Shown here piece after piece: positions 52,591-61,925 of a stretch of DNA of 64,000 nt; position 1 is the first letter of the stretch; every line of letters begins with the position of its first letter. The notes beneath the pieces are model-generated. The model was given only the letters and a program-made list of their open reading frames with translations. It had not been told where the DNA came from and made no database searches. Both the position numbers and the translations under genes were made by a program. The DNA is from Burkholderia sp. BCC0506. Lineage in GTDB: Bacteria > Pseudomonadota > Gammaproteobacteria > Burkholderiales > Burkholderiaceae. The stretch covers positions 186,001 through 250,000 of the forward strand of contig NZ_CADFEN010000004.1 in NCBI RefSeq assembly GCF_902833145.1. The letters run 5' to 3'.

Positions 52591-53057
52591 TGACGAAGCA
52601 GGCGGCTCGGCACCTGCCCGGTGCCGGGCGGCCCGGACGATCGGCCGGGCCGGGCCAGGCCGCCTCGCGCGTGCGACCGCCGGCGTTTCGTCCCCATTCC
52701 CGCAAACCGCGCCTGCTCGCGGTTTTGCGCTCGCTCGCGTCGGCCGGCCGGGAGAATTTTTCCCGAATCAGCGATTCACCCTTCGTCCGATGAAAAAATG
52801 GCACCGGTTCCCGGTATCATGCGCACCTTGCGTTGGTAGACGCATTTGTTTCTTTATGCGTTTTTGATGTGCGAGATCCCACAAATCCGCACAAAGCCGA
52901 CGTGAAAGATTCTGTAATATAAATTCCGTATACTCGTAAGTTCTGATCCAGGCGCCACGAGACCGTCTTCGGCCGGCCGCCCACGCAGAACAACCAGACA
53001 GGTCGCCGCCGGGCCAACCCGCGCCGCGACACGCTATGCACCACCACTGAACACGTT
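52591..53057. other. Intergenic region upstream of mprF
   Basis: About 470 bp without a gene. A GGGAGAATTTTTCCC dyad near 52750 may end the SDR transcript. The part from 52840 to 52960 is AT-rich (TTCTGTAATATAAATTCCG) and is the likely mprF promoter. No regulator site is recognised. Confidence 0.4.
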
Positions 53058-55652
53058 ATGTCTTCCCGCCACTCTGGTTCGCCCGGCCGCGCCGAGGCGG
53101 TGATCGCCCGTGCCCGGGCGCTGATCCGCAACGAGCGCGTGCTGTCGCCGCTGCTCGCGCTCGGCATCGGCCTGCTGCTGATCGTGGTTTTCCAGCATCT
53201 GTCGGAATCCGTCGACTACCGGTCGGTGATCCGCCAGTTGCGTCACATGTCCATCGCCGAGTGGGGCGCGTCGCTCGCCGCGACGGCCCTCAGCTATCTC
53301 GCGCTCGTCGCCCGCGATGCGGTTGGCCTGCGCTACGTCGCCGCCAAAGTACCGCGTGTCGCGCTGTGGATCGGCGCGATTGCCGGTTCCGCGCTCGGCA
53401 ATGCGACCGGCTTCGGCGCGCTGACCGGCGGCGCGGTGCGCGCCCGCGTGTACGGCGTGTCGGGCGTCACGCCCGCCCAGATCGGCCGGATGACGGTGTT
53501 TACGAGCGGCACGCTGGCGCTGGCGATGGTGTTGATGACGGCGGTCGGCATGGTCTGCGTGCCGGAGGCGCTCGCCGCGATGCTGCACGTCGCGCCCGGC
53601 GTGCTCGTGTGGACGGGCGCCGCGTTGCTCGTCGTGCTCGCCGCGCTGGTCATGCTGTGCGGCAGCACCGCGCGCCCGGTCGTCACGCGCTTCAAATGGC
53701 TGTCGTTCGACGTGCCGGCGCGGCGCGATCTCGTCGCGCAGGTCGTCTACGCGGTGCTCGACGTCATCGCCGCGGGCCTGACGCTGTGGGTGTTGCTGCC
53801 GGCCGCGCCGGTCGGCTTCCCGACCTTCATCACCGTCTACGCGGCCGCGTTGCTGCTCGGGATGATCGGCCATACGCCGGGCGGGATCGGCGTGTTCGAA
53901 GCGGCGATGGTCTTCACGCTCGGCCGCGAAGTGCCCGCGCACGCGATGGTTGCCGCGCTGATCGCGTATCGCGCGATCTATTTCGGCGTGCCGCTCGTGC
54001 TGTCGGCCGGCCTGCTGGCCGGTTTCGAGGGCCGCGCGCTGCGGCGCCGGCTCGTGACGCGGCAGGCCGTGCGCGTGTCGCAGCTCGCGCCGGTGTTCCT
54101 GAGCCTCGTGACGTTCGCGGTCGGCGGGATGCTCGTGATTTCGAGCGCGACGCCCGCGTTCTGGCACCGGATCGCGATCCTGCGCCACATCGTGCCGCTG
54201 TGGGTGCTCGAAGGTTCGCAGGTGATCTGCAGCGTGCTCGGCGTCGCGCTGCTGTTCGTCGCGCGCGGGCTGCTGCGCCGGCTCGACGGCGCGTGGTGGA
54301 TGACCTTCGCCTTGACGCTCGCGAGCCTCGCGCTGTCGCTCGCCAAGGGCCTCGCGTTCGTCGAGGCCGGCGTGCTCGGGACGCTGCTCGTGCTGCTGCT
54401 CGTCAGCCGCCGCCGCTTCAACCGTCATTCGTCGCTGCTCGCCGAGCGCTTCACGGTGAGCTGGTTCGTGTCGGTCGCGATGGTGCTGATGCTGGCCGTG
54501 TGGGTGCTGTTCTTCGCGTTCCGCGACGTGCCTTACACGCGCGAACTGTGGTCGCATTTCTCGTTCGATGCGCGCGCGCCGCGGGCGCTGCGCGCGACGC
54601 TCGCCGCCGGCGTGTTCGTCGCGCTGTTCGCGCTGTGGCAATTGCTGCGCCCGGCGCCCGGGCGTTTCGTGAAGCCCGCCGAGCAGGACCTGATCGACGC
54701 GGAGCAGATCATCCGCGCGCAGGAATGCAGCGACGCGGGCCTCGCGCTGATGGGCGACAAGTCGTTCCTGTTCTCGGAGTCGCGTCGCGCGTTCCTGATG
54801 TACGCGAAGAACGGCCGCACGTGGGCCGCGCTGCACGACCCGGTCGGGCCGCGCGAAGAGTGGCCGGGCCTGATCAGCAAGTTCATTGCGCTCGCGCATG
54901 CGCACAGCGGCCGCGCGGCGTTCTACCAGGTGCGCGCGAACGCGCTGCCGCTGTATCTCGACGCGGGGCTCACGCTGATGAAGCTGGGCGAGGAAGCGCA
55001 TATCGCGCTCGACCAGTTCGACCTCAAGGGATCGAACCGTTCGCACCTGCGCTACGCGCTGCGCCGCGGCGACAAGGATGCGCTGACGGTCGAGGTGATC
55101 GCGCCGGCCGACGTGCCGGCCGCGCTGCCGGCGCTGCGCGACATCTCCGACGGCTGGCTCGACAGCCGCGATGCGCGCGAGAAGAGCTTTTCGGTGGCCG
55201 CATTTCACGACGGCTATCTCGCGACGCAGTCGGTGATGCTGGTGCGGCAGGCCGACAAGCCGATCGCGTTCGTCACGTTCATGACGACCGACCTCAACAC
55301 CGAGGCGACGGTCGGCGTGATGCGCCATCTGCCGGACGCTTCGCCGTACGCGATGGAGTACCTGTTTACGCAGCTCGCGCTGCATCTGAAGGAAGCGGGG
55401 TTCCGCAAGCTCAGCCTGGGTATCGCGCCGTTCTCGGGGATGGGGGCGGCGAAGATGCCGTCGCCGTTCCACCGGCTCGGCCTGATGGTCTGGCGCTTCG
55501 GCGGCCGCTTCTACAACTTCCGCGGCTTGCGCGCTTTCAAGAGCAAGTTCGAACCGCACTGGGAGCCGCGTTATCTCGCGGCCTCGGGCTCGGTCGGCGT
55601 GTTCGTCACGCTTGCGGATCTGTCATTGCTGGCTGGAGGTCGGCGTTCATGA
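53058..55652 (+). CDS. mprF: Bifunctional lysylphosphatidylglycerol flippase/synthetase MprF
   Basis: 864 residues. The N-terminal two thirds are hydrophobic with 12-14 helices (flippase; e.g. IGAIAGSALGNATGFGALTGGAVRARVYG, GMIGHTPGGIGVFEAAMVF), and about 570-864 is the cytosolic DUF2156 synthase domain (DKSFLFSESRRAFLMYAKNGRTW, FRKLSLGIAPFSGMG, FYNFRGLRAFKSKFEP). It transfers an amino acid from aminoacyl-tRNA to phosphatidylglycerol and flips the product, lowering surface charge and raising tolerance to cationic peptides. Its TGA overlaps the ATG of acvB. Confidence 0.93.
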   Translation: MSSRHSGSPGRAEAVIARARALIRNERVLSPLLALGIGLLLIVVFQHLSESVDYRSVIRQLRHMSIAEWGASLAATALSYLALVARDAVGLRYVAAKVPRVALWIGAIAGSALGNATGFGALTGGAVRARVYGVSGVTPAQIGRMTVFTSGTLALAMVLMTAVGMVCVPEALAAMLHVAPGVLVWTGAALLVVLAALVMLCGSTARPVVTRFKWLSFDVPARRDLVAQVVYAVLDVIAAGLTLWVLLPAAPVGFPTFITVYAAALLLGMIGHTPGGIGVFEAAMVFTLGREVPAHAMVAALIAYRAIYFGVPLVLSAGLLAGFEGRALRRRLVTRQAVRVSQLAPVFLSLVTFAVGGMLVISSATPAFWHRIAILRHIVPLWVLEGSQVICSVLGVALLFVARGLLRRLDGAWWMTFALTLASLALSLAKGLAFVEAGVLGTLLVLLLVSRRRFNRHSSLLAERFTVSWFVSVAMVLMLAVWVLFFAFRDVPYTRELWSHFSFDARAPRALRATLAAGVFVALFALWQLLRPAPGRFVKPAEQDLIDAEQIIRAQECSDAGLALMGDKSFLFSESRRAFLMYAKNGRTWAALHDPVGPREEWPGLISKFIALAHAHSGRAAFYQVRANALPLYLDAGLTLMKLGEEAHIALDQFDLKGSNRSHLRYALRRGDKDALTVEVIAPADVPAALPALRDISDGWLDSRDAREKSFSVAAFHDGYLATQSVMLVRQADKPIAFVTFMTTDLNTEATVGVMRHLPDASPYAMEYLFTQLALHLKEAGFRKLSLGIAPFSGMGAAKMPSPFHRLGLMVWRFGGRFYNFRGLRAFKSKFEPHWEPRYLAASGSVGVFVTLADLSLLAGGRRS

Positions 55653-56929
55653 TGTCGAAGAAGGGAATCGCGCGGGCGGCAGCCGCCTGCGCGGGAATGA
55701 TGCTGGCCGCCGCCGCGTGCGCCGCGCAGCCGGCCGCGGTGAAAGCCGAAACCGTGTCCGGCGGCCGCTACGGGCCCGTGACCGTGACCAAGCCGAGCGG
55801 GCCGCTGCGCGGTTTCGTCGTGCTGTTCTCGCGCGAGGCCGGCTGGAGCGCCGCCGATCAGCAAGCGGCCGACGCGCTCGCGAAAGCCGGTGCGATGACG
55901 GTCGGCGTCGATTCCGAGCGTTACGCGGCGACGCTCGCCGCGAAGCAGGAGGCCTGCCACCACCTCGACGGCGACGCCGAGGCGGTCAGCCATCAGCTCG
56001 AACGTCTCGCGCAGTCGTCGCGCTATTTCACGCCGATCGTCGCGGGTGTAGGCCAGGGCGGCGCGATCGCGAAGCAGATCCTGTCGATGGCGCCGGAGAA
56101 CACGATCGCCGGCGTCGTCGCGGTCGGCCCGGCCGCGAAGCTCGATCCGCGCTTCAAGCCGTGCCCGCCCGATCCGACGATCGTGCGCCGCGCGATGCCG
56201 GGCTTCGTCGACACGGCTGCCGCGGGCGACACCGCGAAGCTCGTATCGCTCGTCACGTCGCACCTGCGCGACACCAGCAGCAGCGACGAGCTCGACGTGT
56301 CGGATCTGCCGCTCGTCGAGCTGCCGGCCAAGGGCGGCAGCGACCGGCTCGCGATCGTGATCTCGGGCGACGGCGGCTGGCGCGATCTCGACAAGACGAT
56401 CGCCGAGGCGCTGCAGCGCGACGGCGTGTCGGTGGTCGGCATCGACAGCCTGCGTTATTTCTGGAGCGAGAAGCCGCCGGCCCAGGTGAGCCGCGATCTC
56501 GCCCGCGTGATGCGCACCTACATGGCGCGCTGGCATGCGAGCCGCGTGGCGCTGGTCGGCTATTCGTTCGGCGCCGACGTGATGCCGTTCGCGTACAACC
56601 GGCTGCCGGCCGACCTGCGCGACAAGGTGGCGGTGATGTCGCTGCTCGGTTTCGCGCCGTCGGCCGATTTCCAGATCCGCGTGACGGGCTGGCTCGGCAT
56701 GCCCGCGAGCGACAAGGCGCTGAAGGTCGCGCCGGAAATCGCGAAGGTGCCGCCGACGCTCGTGCAGTGCTTCTACGGCGCGGAAGAGAAGGACACGATG
56801 TGCCCGGCGCTCGCGAACACGGGCGCCGACGTGATCAAGACGCAAGGCGATCACCACTTCGGCCGCGACTACATCGCGCTCGAGAAGAAGATCCTCGGCG
56901 CGTTCGGCAAGCCGGCCGCGGCGCGCTGA
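55649..56929 (+). CDS. acvB: AcvB/VirJ-family protein, probable aminoacyl-PG hydrolase
   Basis: 426 residues starting at the ATG that overlaps the mprF stop (ATGA, 55649-55652). A signal peptide (about 1-26) is followed by two alpha/beta-hydrolase-like halves. The second half has a nucleophile elbow VALVGYSFGADVMPF and a terminal His in GDHHFGRDY; the first half has a degenerate elbow (VAGVGQGGAIAKQ). In Agrobacterium AcvB is reported to remove lysine from lysyl-PG in the periplasm, opposing the MprF homologue LpiA. The coupling here suggests the same pair. Confidence 0.87.
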   Translation: MMSKKGIARAAAACAGMMLAAAACAAQPAAVKAETVSGGRYGPVTVTKPSGPLRGFVVLFSREAGWSAADQQAADALAKAGAMTVGVDSERYAATLAAKQEACHHLDGDAEAVSHQLERLAQSSRYFTPIVAGVGQGGAIAKQILSMAPENTIAGVVAVGPAAKLDPRFKPCPPDPTIVRRAMPGFVDTAAAGDTAKLVSLVTSHLRDTSSSDELDVSDLPLVELPAKGGSDRLAIVISGDGGWRDLDKTIAEALQRDGVSVVGIDSLRYFWSEKPPAQVSRDLARVMRTYMARWHASRVALVGYSFGADVMPFAYNRLPADLRDKVAVMSLLGFAPSADFQIRVTGWLGMPASDKALKVAPEIAKVPPTLVQCFYGAEEKDTMCPALANTGADVIKTQGDHHFGRDYIALEKKILGAFGKPAAAR

Positions 56930-56987
56930 ACGCCGGCGGCGGCCGCGGGACGGCGGGCGCCGGCCGGTTTGCTTCCGGTTCATCGTG

Positions 56988-57017
56988 CGGGCGGCCAGCG
57001 AGCCGCCCGTTTCATTT
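56988..57017 (+). terminator. Terminator of the mprF-acvB operon
   Basis: CGGGCGGC (56988-56995) pairs with GCCGCCCG (57002-57009) with a 6-base loop, followed by TTTCATTTT. It sits 59 bp after the acvB stop. Confidence 0.8.
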
Positions 57018-57064
57018 TCCTGCCCGCGCTGCCGTGTCCCGCGGCGAGATGACCGTGGGCGCCG

Positions 57065-57454
57065 TCATGCGTCGACGACGAGCACCGGATCGAGCGCGCG
57101 GATGCGCTGGTCGATGAAGTAGCCGCCGCCTTCCTGGTAGCGCAGGAACAGGCGGCCGCACGTGCGGCAGCGGCTGACGTTGCAGCGGTTGTACGGGAAA
57201 TGACGCAGCGCGATCGGCGCGTCGTCCGACGCATAGCGCGTGCCGGCCGGATGATATTCCGCGTAGGTCGGCTCGGCCTCGCCCGGCGGCGCGAGCGTGG
57301 CCACTTCGATCAGTTGCGTGTCCGGCAGCGACAGCGGCAGGGTCGTCCAGCCGGCGAGCGAGGTCTTCGTGCACGTGCACGGCTGCGTGGCATGCGCCGC
57401 TTCGGCCGTCAGTTTCAGCAGCGCATCGTGATCGAGGTAAGGCAGTGGGCTCAT
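57065..57454 (-). CDS. Hypothetical protein with paired cysteines
   Basis: 129 residues. The C-terminal half contains CNVSRCRTCGRLFLRYQEGGGYF, a C-x4-C-x2-C pattern resembling a small zinc-binding knuckle; CTCTK near residue 27 adds further cysteines. I do not know a named family. No good ribosome site is seen, but codon use is typical. It is convergent with acvB across the terminator. Confidence 0.65.
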   Translation of the reverse strand: MSPLPYLDHDALLKLTAEAAHATQPCTCTKTSLAGWTTLPLSLPDTQLIEVATLAPPGEAEPTYAEYHPAGTRYASDDAPIALRHFPYNRCNVSRCRTCGRLFLRYQEGGGYFIDQRIRALDPVLVVDA

Positions 57455-57787
57455 GGGCGATCGGGAAAGGGCGGCAAGACCTGCAATGTAACCCGCGCGC
57501 GGCTCGGCTCGGGTATTGACGTGCGGCGGTCGATGCCGCGCGGCACGTGGCGTGCGAGGTGCCGCACGGCGCGGGACCGACCGAGACGCCGTGCGCGCGG
57601 GCGGGTCGACGCGGCCGTCGCGGCGCTCGCGGCGATCATGGTGCGCGACGCGAGCCCACGGAATTGCGTCGCATTCAGCTGCGCGGGCGAGTGAATACGT
57701 GCCGTGTGCGGGTTGTTCGGATTGCGTGACCAAGCGTTTTATGGTCTCGTTGCGGGATATCGCATCGACTCGAAAAAGGACAGTCGA
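57455..57787. other. Divergent intergenic region
   Basis: About 330 bp between the minus-strand hypothetical gene and the binding-protein gene. No gene is recognised. It should contain both promoters; the AT-richer part at 57690-57785 is the likely promoter of the binding protein/GGDEF pair. Confidence 0.4.
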
Positions 57788-58918
57788 ATGCAGCCGGGCG
57801 ATTCACGCGGGGTCCGATTGATCAGGGGAATCGGCATACGCACACGCGTCCGTGGCGTCGTGCGCACGCTGCTTATCATACTGACGTTTGGCTTACTTGC
57901 GCCCGTTCCGCCGGCCTTCGCCGCCTCTCCCGAAACCGTCAACGACAACGTGCTGCGCGTGCTGGCCTGGCCCGGTTATGCGGATAGCGATATCGTCAGC
58001 GCATTCGAGGCGCAGTTTCATGTGCGCGTCGAGGTGACGCTGGTCGATTCCGACGAAGCGCTGTGGACGCGCATGCACAGCGCATCGCCGCCGCCGTACG
58101 ACGTGCTGGCCGCGAACACGGCCGAGATCCAGCGCTATGTGCATGAACGCCTGCTCGCGCCGATCGACCTGTCGCGCATCCCGAACCGGCGGCGGCAATT
58201 GGCGAGTTTCCAGCAGCTCGCGACGATCGGCGGGCTCGTGCAGGACGGCGCGTCCTATGCGATTCCGTTCACGTATTCGTCGATGGGGCTGATCTACGAC
58301 CGCAAGCAGGTGCCGGGCGCGCCGCACTCGATGCGCGAGCTGTGGAATCCGCGCTATCGCGGCAAGGTGCTCGACTTCAACAGCGCGCAGCACAATTTCT
58401 CGTTCACGGCGCTGGCGCTCGGCTATCCCGATCCGTTCCGCCTTTCGCCCGCGCAGACGCTTGCCGTCGCGCGCAAGCTGATCGACCTGCGCCGCAACCT
58501 GCTGACGTACTACACGCTTCCTGAAGAGGCGACCGCGCTGTTCGTCCAGCATCGCGCGGCGCTGATGTTCGGCAACTACGGCACGCAGCAGGTCGAGCAG
58601 TTGCGGCGCGCCGGCGCGGACGTCGGCTACGTGATCCCGGATGAAGGCGCGCTCGCGTGGCTCGACTGCTGGGCCGTCACGCGCGGCGCGCCACGTCCCG
58701 AGCTCGCGTTCGCGTGGATCGACTACATGCTCGAACCGGCGATCGGCACGCTGCTGACCGAGCGTCAGGGGCTGGCGAACACGCTCGAGCCGCCGCGCGG
58801 CCTGGATGCCGGGCGCCAGCATCTCGTATGGATTCAGCCCGTGGAGGACATCGCGCGCCGCGAGTCGCTGTGGAGCCGCATCGTGTCGGGCGATCGCCCG
58901 GAGCGGTTCGGAAAATGA
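57788..58918 (+). CDS. Polyamine-type periplasmic binding protein (PotD/NspS-like)
   Basis: 376 residues from the ATG at 57788 (AAGGAC upstream). A long N-terminal region ends in a signal segment (LLIILTFGLLAPVPPAFA). The PotD-type fold is seen in VLRVLAWPGYADSDIVSAFEAQF, YDVLAANTAEIQRYV, YAIPFTYSSMGLIYDR, MRELWNPRYRGKVLDFN and AWLDCWAVTRGA. There is no ABC transporter nearby; the next gene, overlapping by ATGA, is a sensor diguanylate cyclase. By analogy with Vibrio NspS-MbaA, it may sense rather than import a polyamine or similar ligand. Confidence 0.85.
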   Translation: MQPGDSRGVRLIRGIGIRTRVRGVVRTLLIILTFGLLAPVPPAFAASPETVNDNVLRVLAWPGYADSDIVSAFEAQFHVRVEVTLVDSDEALWTRMHSASPPPYDVLAANTAEIQRYVHERLLAPIDLSRIPNRRRQLASFQQLATIGGLVQDGASYAIPFTYSSMGLIYDRKQVPGAPHSMRELWNPRYRGKVLDFNSAQHNFSFTALALGYPDPFRLSPAQTLAVARKLIDLRRNLLTYYTLPEEATALFVQHRAALMFGNYGTQQVEQLRRAGADVGYVIPDEGALAWLDCWAVTRGAPRPELAFAWIDYMLEPAIGTLLTERQGLANTLEPPRGLDAGRQHLVWIQPVEDIARRESLWSRIVSGDRPERFGK

Positions 58919-60687
58919 TCCGGCTCGGGCTCACGTCGAAGCTGTCGGTCCTGTTCGCGTGCATCGGCGTGATCGCGTCCGGCACGACCGGTTACTACGC
59001 GTATCGCGCCAACCGCGCGATGCTCGTGCAGGAAGCGCAGCACAGTCTGCTGATGTCGACGCAACTGCTCGGGCAGCGCTTCACGACCGCACTGGCCGAC
59101 GTTGCCGACGATGCGCTCGTGCTCGCGCAGTTGCCGTCGTCCGCGTTCGTCGCGGGTGGCGACAAGCCGGACGACGCGCGCCGCAGGCGGCTCGAGCAGG
59201 TGTATTACAGCTTCATGCGCAATCACGCCGAATACCTGCAGATCCGCCTGATCGCGAGCGGTCATTTCGGACTCGAACGCATTCGCCTCGATCGCGATGC
59301 GCGCGGCATCGTCGTGCTGCCCGACAGCGCGCTGCAGGAAAAAGGGCAGTTTTCCTACGTATTCGACACGCTCGCGATGGCGCCCGGCCACATCTATCTG
59401 TCGCCGATCGTGATCAATCACGAGACGGGATCGCACGCGGCGGAAGGGCAGCCGATCCTGCGCGTCGGGACGCCGGTGGTCGACGCGGCGGGCCGGACGG
59501 TCGGCGCGCTCGTCGTCGATGTCGAGCTGTCGCGCGTGTTCGACCGGCTCGAACGCGATCTGCCGGACGACTATGCGGTCTATCTCGCGAACGAGTGGGG
59601 CGATTTTCTCGTGCATCCCGACCCGGAACAGACGTTCGGGTTCGATCGCGGCCGGCGCGTGCTGATGCAGGACCGCTTCGCCGTCACGCGCGCGCTGTTC
59701 GACAGCGGGCGCACGAACGTGACGCTCAATGGTCTCGCGCAGCCCGACGAGGCGCCGGGCCAGATGTTCGCGTTCGTGCGCACGCCGTTCGGGCACGACG
59801 AGGGCAACCGCTTCGTCGTGCTCGGGATGGCCCGCCCGCTGGCCGATGTGCTCGCGCCGGCCGGCACGCTGGGCGGACGGATCGTCAGGATGGTGCTCGT
59901 ATCGAGCGTGCTGGCGGTGATTCTCGCGATCCTGTTCGCACGCGCGATCACGCGGCCGTTGCAGACGCTCGCGCGCGCCGCGACGCACGTGTTCGACGAC
60001 CCGGCCGCCGAACGGTTGCCGGTCGCGCGGGCCGACGAGATCGGCGTGCTCGCGCGCTGTTTCGACAGCATGCGCGTCGAGATCCGCACGCAGGTGGCGA
60101 TGCTGCGCGCGAAGCAGCAGGAGCTCACGCACCTCGCCGGCCACGATCCGCTGACCGGCCTGCCGAACCGCCTGCTGTTCATGGAGCATCTCGATGCCGC
60201 GATCCGGCATGCGGCCGCCGTGAGCGAAGGGTTGGCCGTGATGTTCGTCGACCTCGACCGCTTCAAGCAGATCAACGACCGGCACGGGCATTCGGCCGGC
60301 GATCGCACGCTCGTCGCGGTCGCGAAGCGGTTGAGCCACGTGCTGCGCAGCGGCGACATGGTGGCACGGCTCGGCGGCGACGAATTCGTCGTGCTGATCT
60401 CGGACGTGCGTTCGCCGGCGGTAATCGGCGATGTGGCGTCGCGCATCCAGATCGTGATGGCCGAGGAGCTCGAGTTCGACGAAGGGCGCATGGCCGTCGG
60501 CGCGAGCATCGGCGTCAGCGAGTTTCCGGCGGATGGCGCGTCGGCCGAGGAATTGCTCGTCAAGGCCGACGCGGCGATGTACGCGGCGAAGGCGTCCGCG
60601 CAGTGCGTGTGCGTGCGCTATCAGGATCTGGTTCGCGGCGGCACGCCTGACGAGACCGGCCGTGTCGCGTCCGGCGGCAGCCGCTGA
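58915..60687 (+). CDS. Membrane sensor diguanylate cyclase
   Basis: 590 residues starting within the stop of the binding-protein gene. One membrane helix (about 10-30), a large periplasmic Cache-type sensor (about 35-315), a second helix (about 322-345), a HAMP-like linker, then a GGDEF domain (about 420-575). RLGGDEFVVLISD is the intact active site, and RSGD five residues before it is the inhibitory I-site, so it should make c-di-GMP with product feedback. No EAL domain. It probably takes its signal through the upstream binding protein. Confidence 0.9.
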   Translation: MIRLGLTSKLSVLFACIGVIASGTTGYYAYRANRAMLVQEAQHSLLMSTQLLGQRFTTALADVADDALVLAQLPSSAFVAGGDKPDDARRRRLEQVYYSFMRNHAEYLQIRLIASGHFGLERIRLDRDARGIVVLPDSALQEKGQFSYVFDTLAMAPGHIYLSPIVINHETGSHAAEGQPILRVGTPVVDAAGRTVGALVVDVELSRVFDRLERDLPDDYAVYLANEWGDFLVHPDPEQTFGFDRGRRVLMQDRFAVTRALFDSGRTNVTLNGLAQPDEAPGQMFAFVRTPFGHDEGNRFVVLGMARPLADVLAPAGTLGGRIVRMVLVSSVLAVILAILFARAITRPLQTLARAATHVFDDPAAERLPVARADEIGVLARCFDSMRVEIRTQVAMLRAKQQELTHLAGHDPLTGLPNRLLFMEHLDAAIRHAAAVSEGLAVMFVDLDRFKQINDRHGHSAGDRTLVAVAKRLSHVLRSGDMVARLGGDEFVVLISDVRSPAVIGDVASRIQIVMAEELEFDEGRMAVGASIGVSEFPADGASAEELLVKADAAMYAAKASAQCVCVRYQDLVRGGTPDETGRVASGGSR

Positions 60688-60701
60688 CGCACGCCGGAAA
60701 C

Positions 60702-60733
60702 GCGACGAGCCCGTCGCCGGACGGGCTCGTCGC
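60702..60733. terminator. Bidirectional hairpin between GGDEF and DUF4148 genes
   Basis: A 14-bp perfect stem (60702-60715 with 60720-60733) and loop GCCG between convergent genes. No T run follows on either strand, but stem strength suggests a transcript end for both. Confidence 0.6.
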
Positions 60734-60771
60734 AGGTGCGAACTGCGCGCGCGGGGCGCGCAGCGGCACGC

Positions 60772-61071
60772 TTAGTGGCCGAAGTAGACCGAGTCGCGCG
60801 CGGTCTGCGCCCGGAGGGCCGGCGCGCCGCTCTCGACGGTCGCGGCCGGTTGCGAACCGTAACCGCTGTTGTCGATGCCGTGCACGCGGGCTTGCGCGGC
60901 CTGGATGTCGGCCGGGTAATACGGGCTCGACTGGCTGGGCTTGTAGCCGGCGTTTTCGAGCTGGACCAGTTCATTGCGCACCTGCGCGCGGGTCACGGTG
61001 CTTTGTGCGAATGCGCCGAACGACGCGGACAGGGCGACGGCGGCGGCGACTGCGGAAACGAGCGATTTCAT
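60772..61071 (-). CDS. DUF4148 exported protein
   Basis: 99 residues. A clear signal peptide (MKSLVSAVAAAVALSASFGAFAQ) is followed by VTRAQVRNELVQLENAGYKPSQSSPYYPADIQAAQARV, the hallmark of DUF4148, a small periplasmic family abundant in Burkholderia and of unknown function. Single-gene unit ending at the shared hairpin. Confidence 0.88.
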   Translation of the reverse strand: MKSLVSAVAAAVALSASFGAFAQSTVTRAQVRNELVQLENAGYKPSQSSPYYPADIQAAQARVHGIDNSGYGSQPAATVESGAPALRAQTARDSVYFGH

Positions 61072-61349
61072 GATGACCTCCGATGTTTGTTTGGCTTTCC
61101 GCGTTCGACACCACGTCGTAAGCGGTTGATCACATCGTAGGCGTCGCTCGACCTAGGGTAAACGTGAGTTTGAGTGAAAGATCGTTGCGTTGAAGGTAAT
61201 AATTTCGAGACAAACGTCTTCTGTCCCCATGCGGTATTGCGGGGATCGCGGGCAATGGCGGGAGGCGGGATGTTACGCGCGGCCACGCGCCCGGCGGCAC
61301 AAGGCCGGTGAAGGTGGCGCGGCGGACGGGCGGGCTGCGGACGGGCGGA

Positions 61350-61607
61350 TCAGACCCCGTCGTCGTCGATTTCCTTGCGCTCGCGGCGCTCCTCGTTGCC
61401 GCGACGCGCGCGCAGACGCTGGCGCGACAGGACGGCGATCACCTGCTGGGTCGGCGCGCCGGACGGCAGCTCGTTGCGGATGCGATCGGGCACCATCGGC
61501 AGGCCCGCGCGCTGCCGGCGCAGCGCCTTGGCGATCGCCCGACGGCATTCGTCGCCGTGGCAATCCCATTCATCGCGGATTCTCTGGCAATAACGGCATT
61601 GTTCCAT
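61350..61607 (-). CDS. Small cysteine-containing hypothetical protein
   Basis: 85 residues. It begins MEQCRYCQRIRDEWDCHGDECRRA, four cysteines spaced like a zinc-binding site, followed by a strongly basic, arginine-rich remainder. No family recognised. The cysteine pattern and codon use suggest a real gene, but overlapping frames are also open here. Confidence 0.45.
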   Translation of the reverse strand: MEQCRYCQRIRDEWDCHGDECRRAIAKALRRQRAGLPMVPDRIRNELPSGAPTQQVIAVLSRQRLRARRGNEERRERKEIDDDGV

Positions 61608-61925
61608 CCGAGTAGTCTAACGCGTCTTCGGGAATGGAGCAGGGCGCGGCGCCGGAAGGGTGCGACGGCTGCAGGTGCAGACTCGGGTCGTTGAATCGGA
61701 ATGCGAACCAACCGAGCCGGCGTCGCTCTCTCGCACTACAGTTCCGTTCCCCGTCCTTGTCCCTACGGATTCCTCGCACGGGGACGGGGCCGGCACGCGT
61801 TGTCGGTGCGACCGGAATCTTGTCTGCGCGCATGCCGGGTGCATGACCGCCGCATCGGGTTCAATATAATTCAAGAAGATCGGTTGCATCATGCGCAACA
61901 TACATACCCTGAACGAGGAAACCCG

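Noticed and set aside
53034-55559. An 841-codon minus-strand frame opposite mprF
   Set aside because: Composition is mostly Arg, Gln, His, Glu with no motif; a shadow of mprF.
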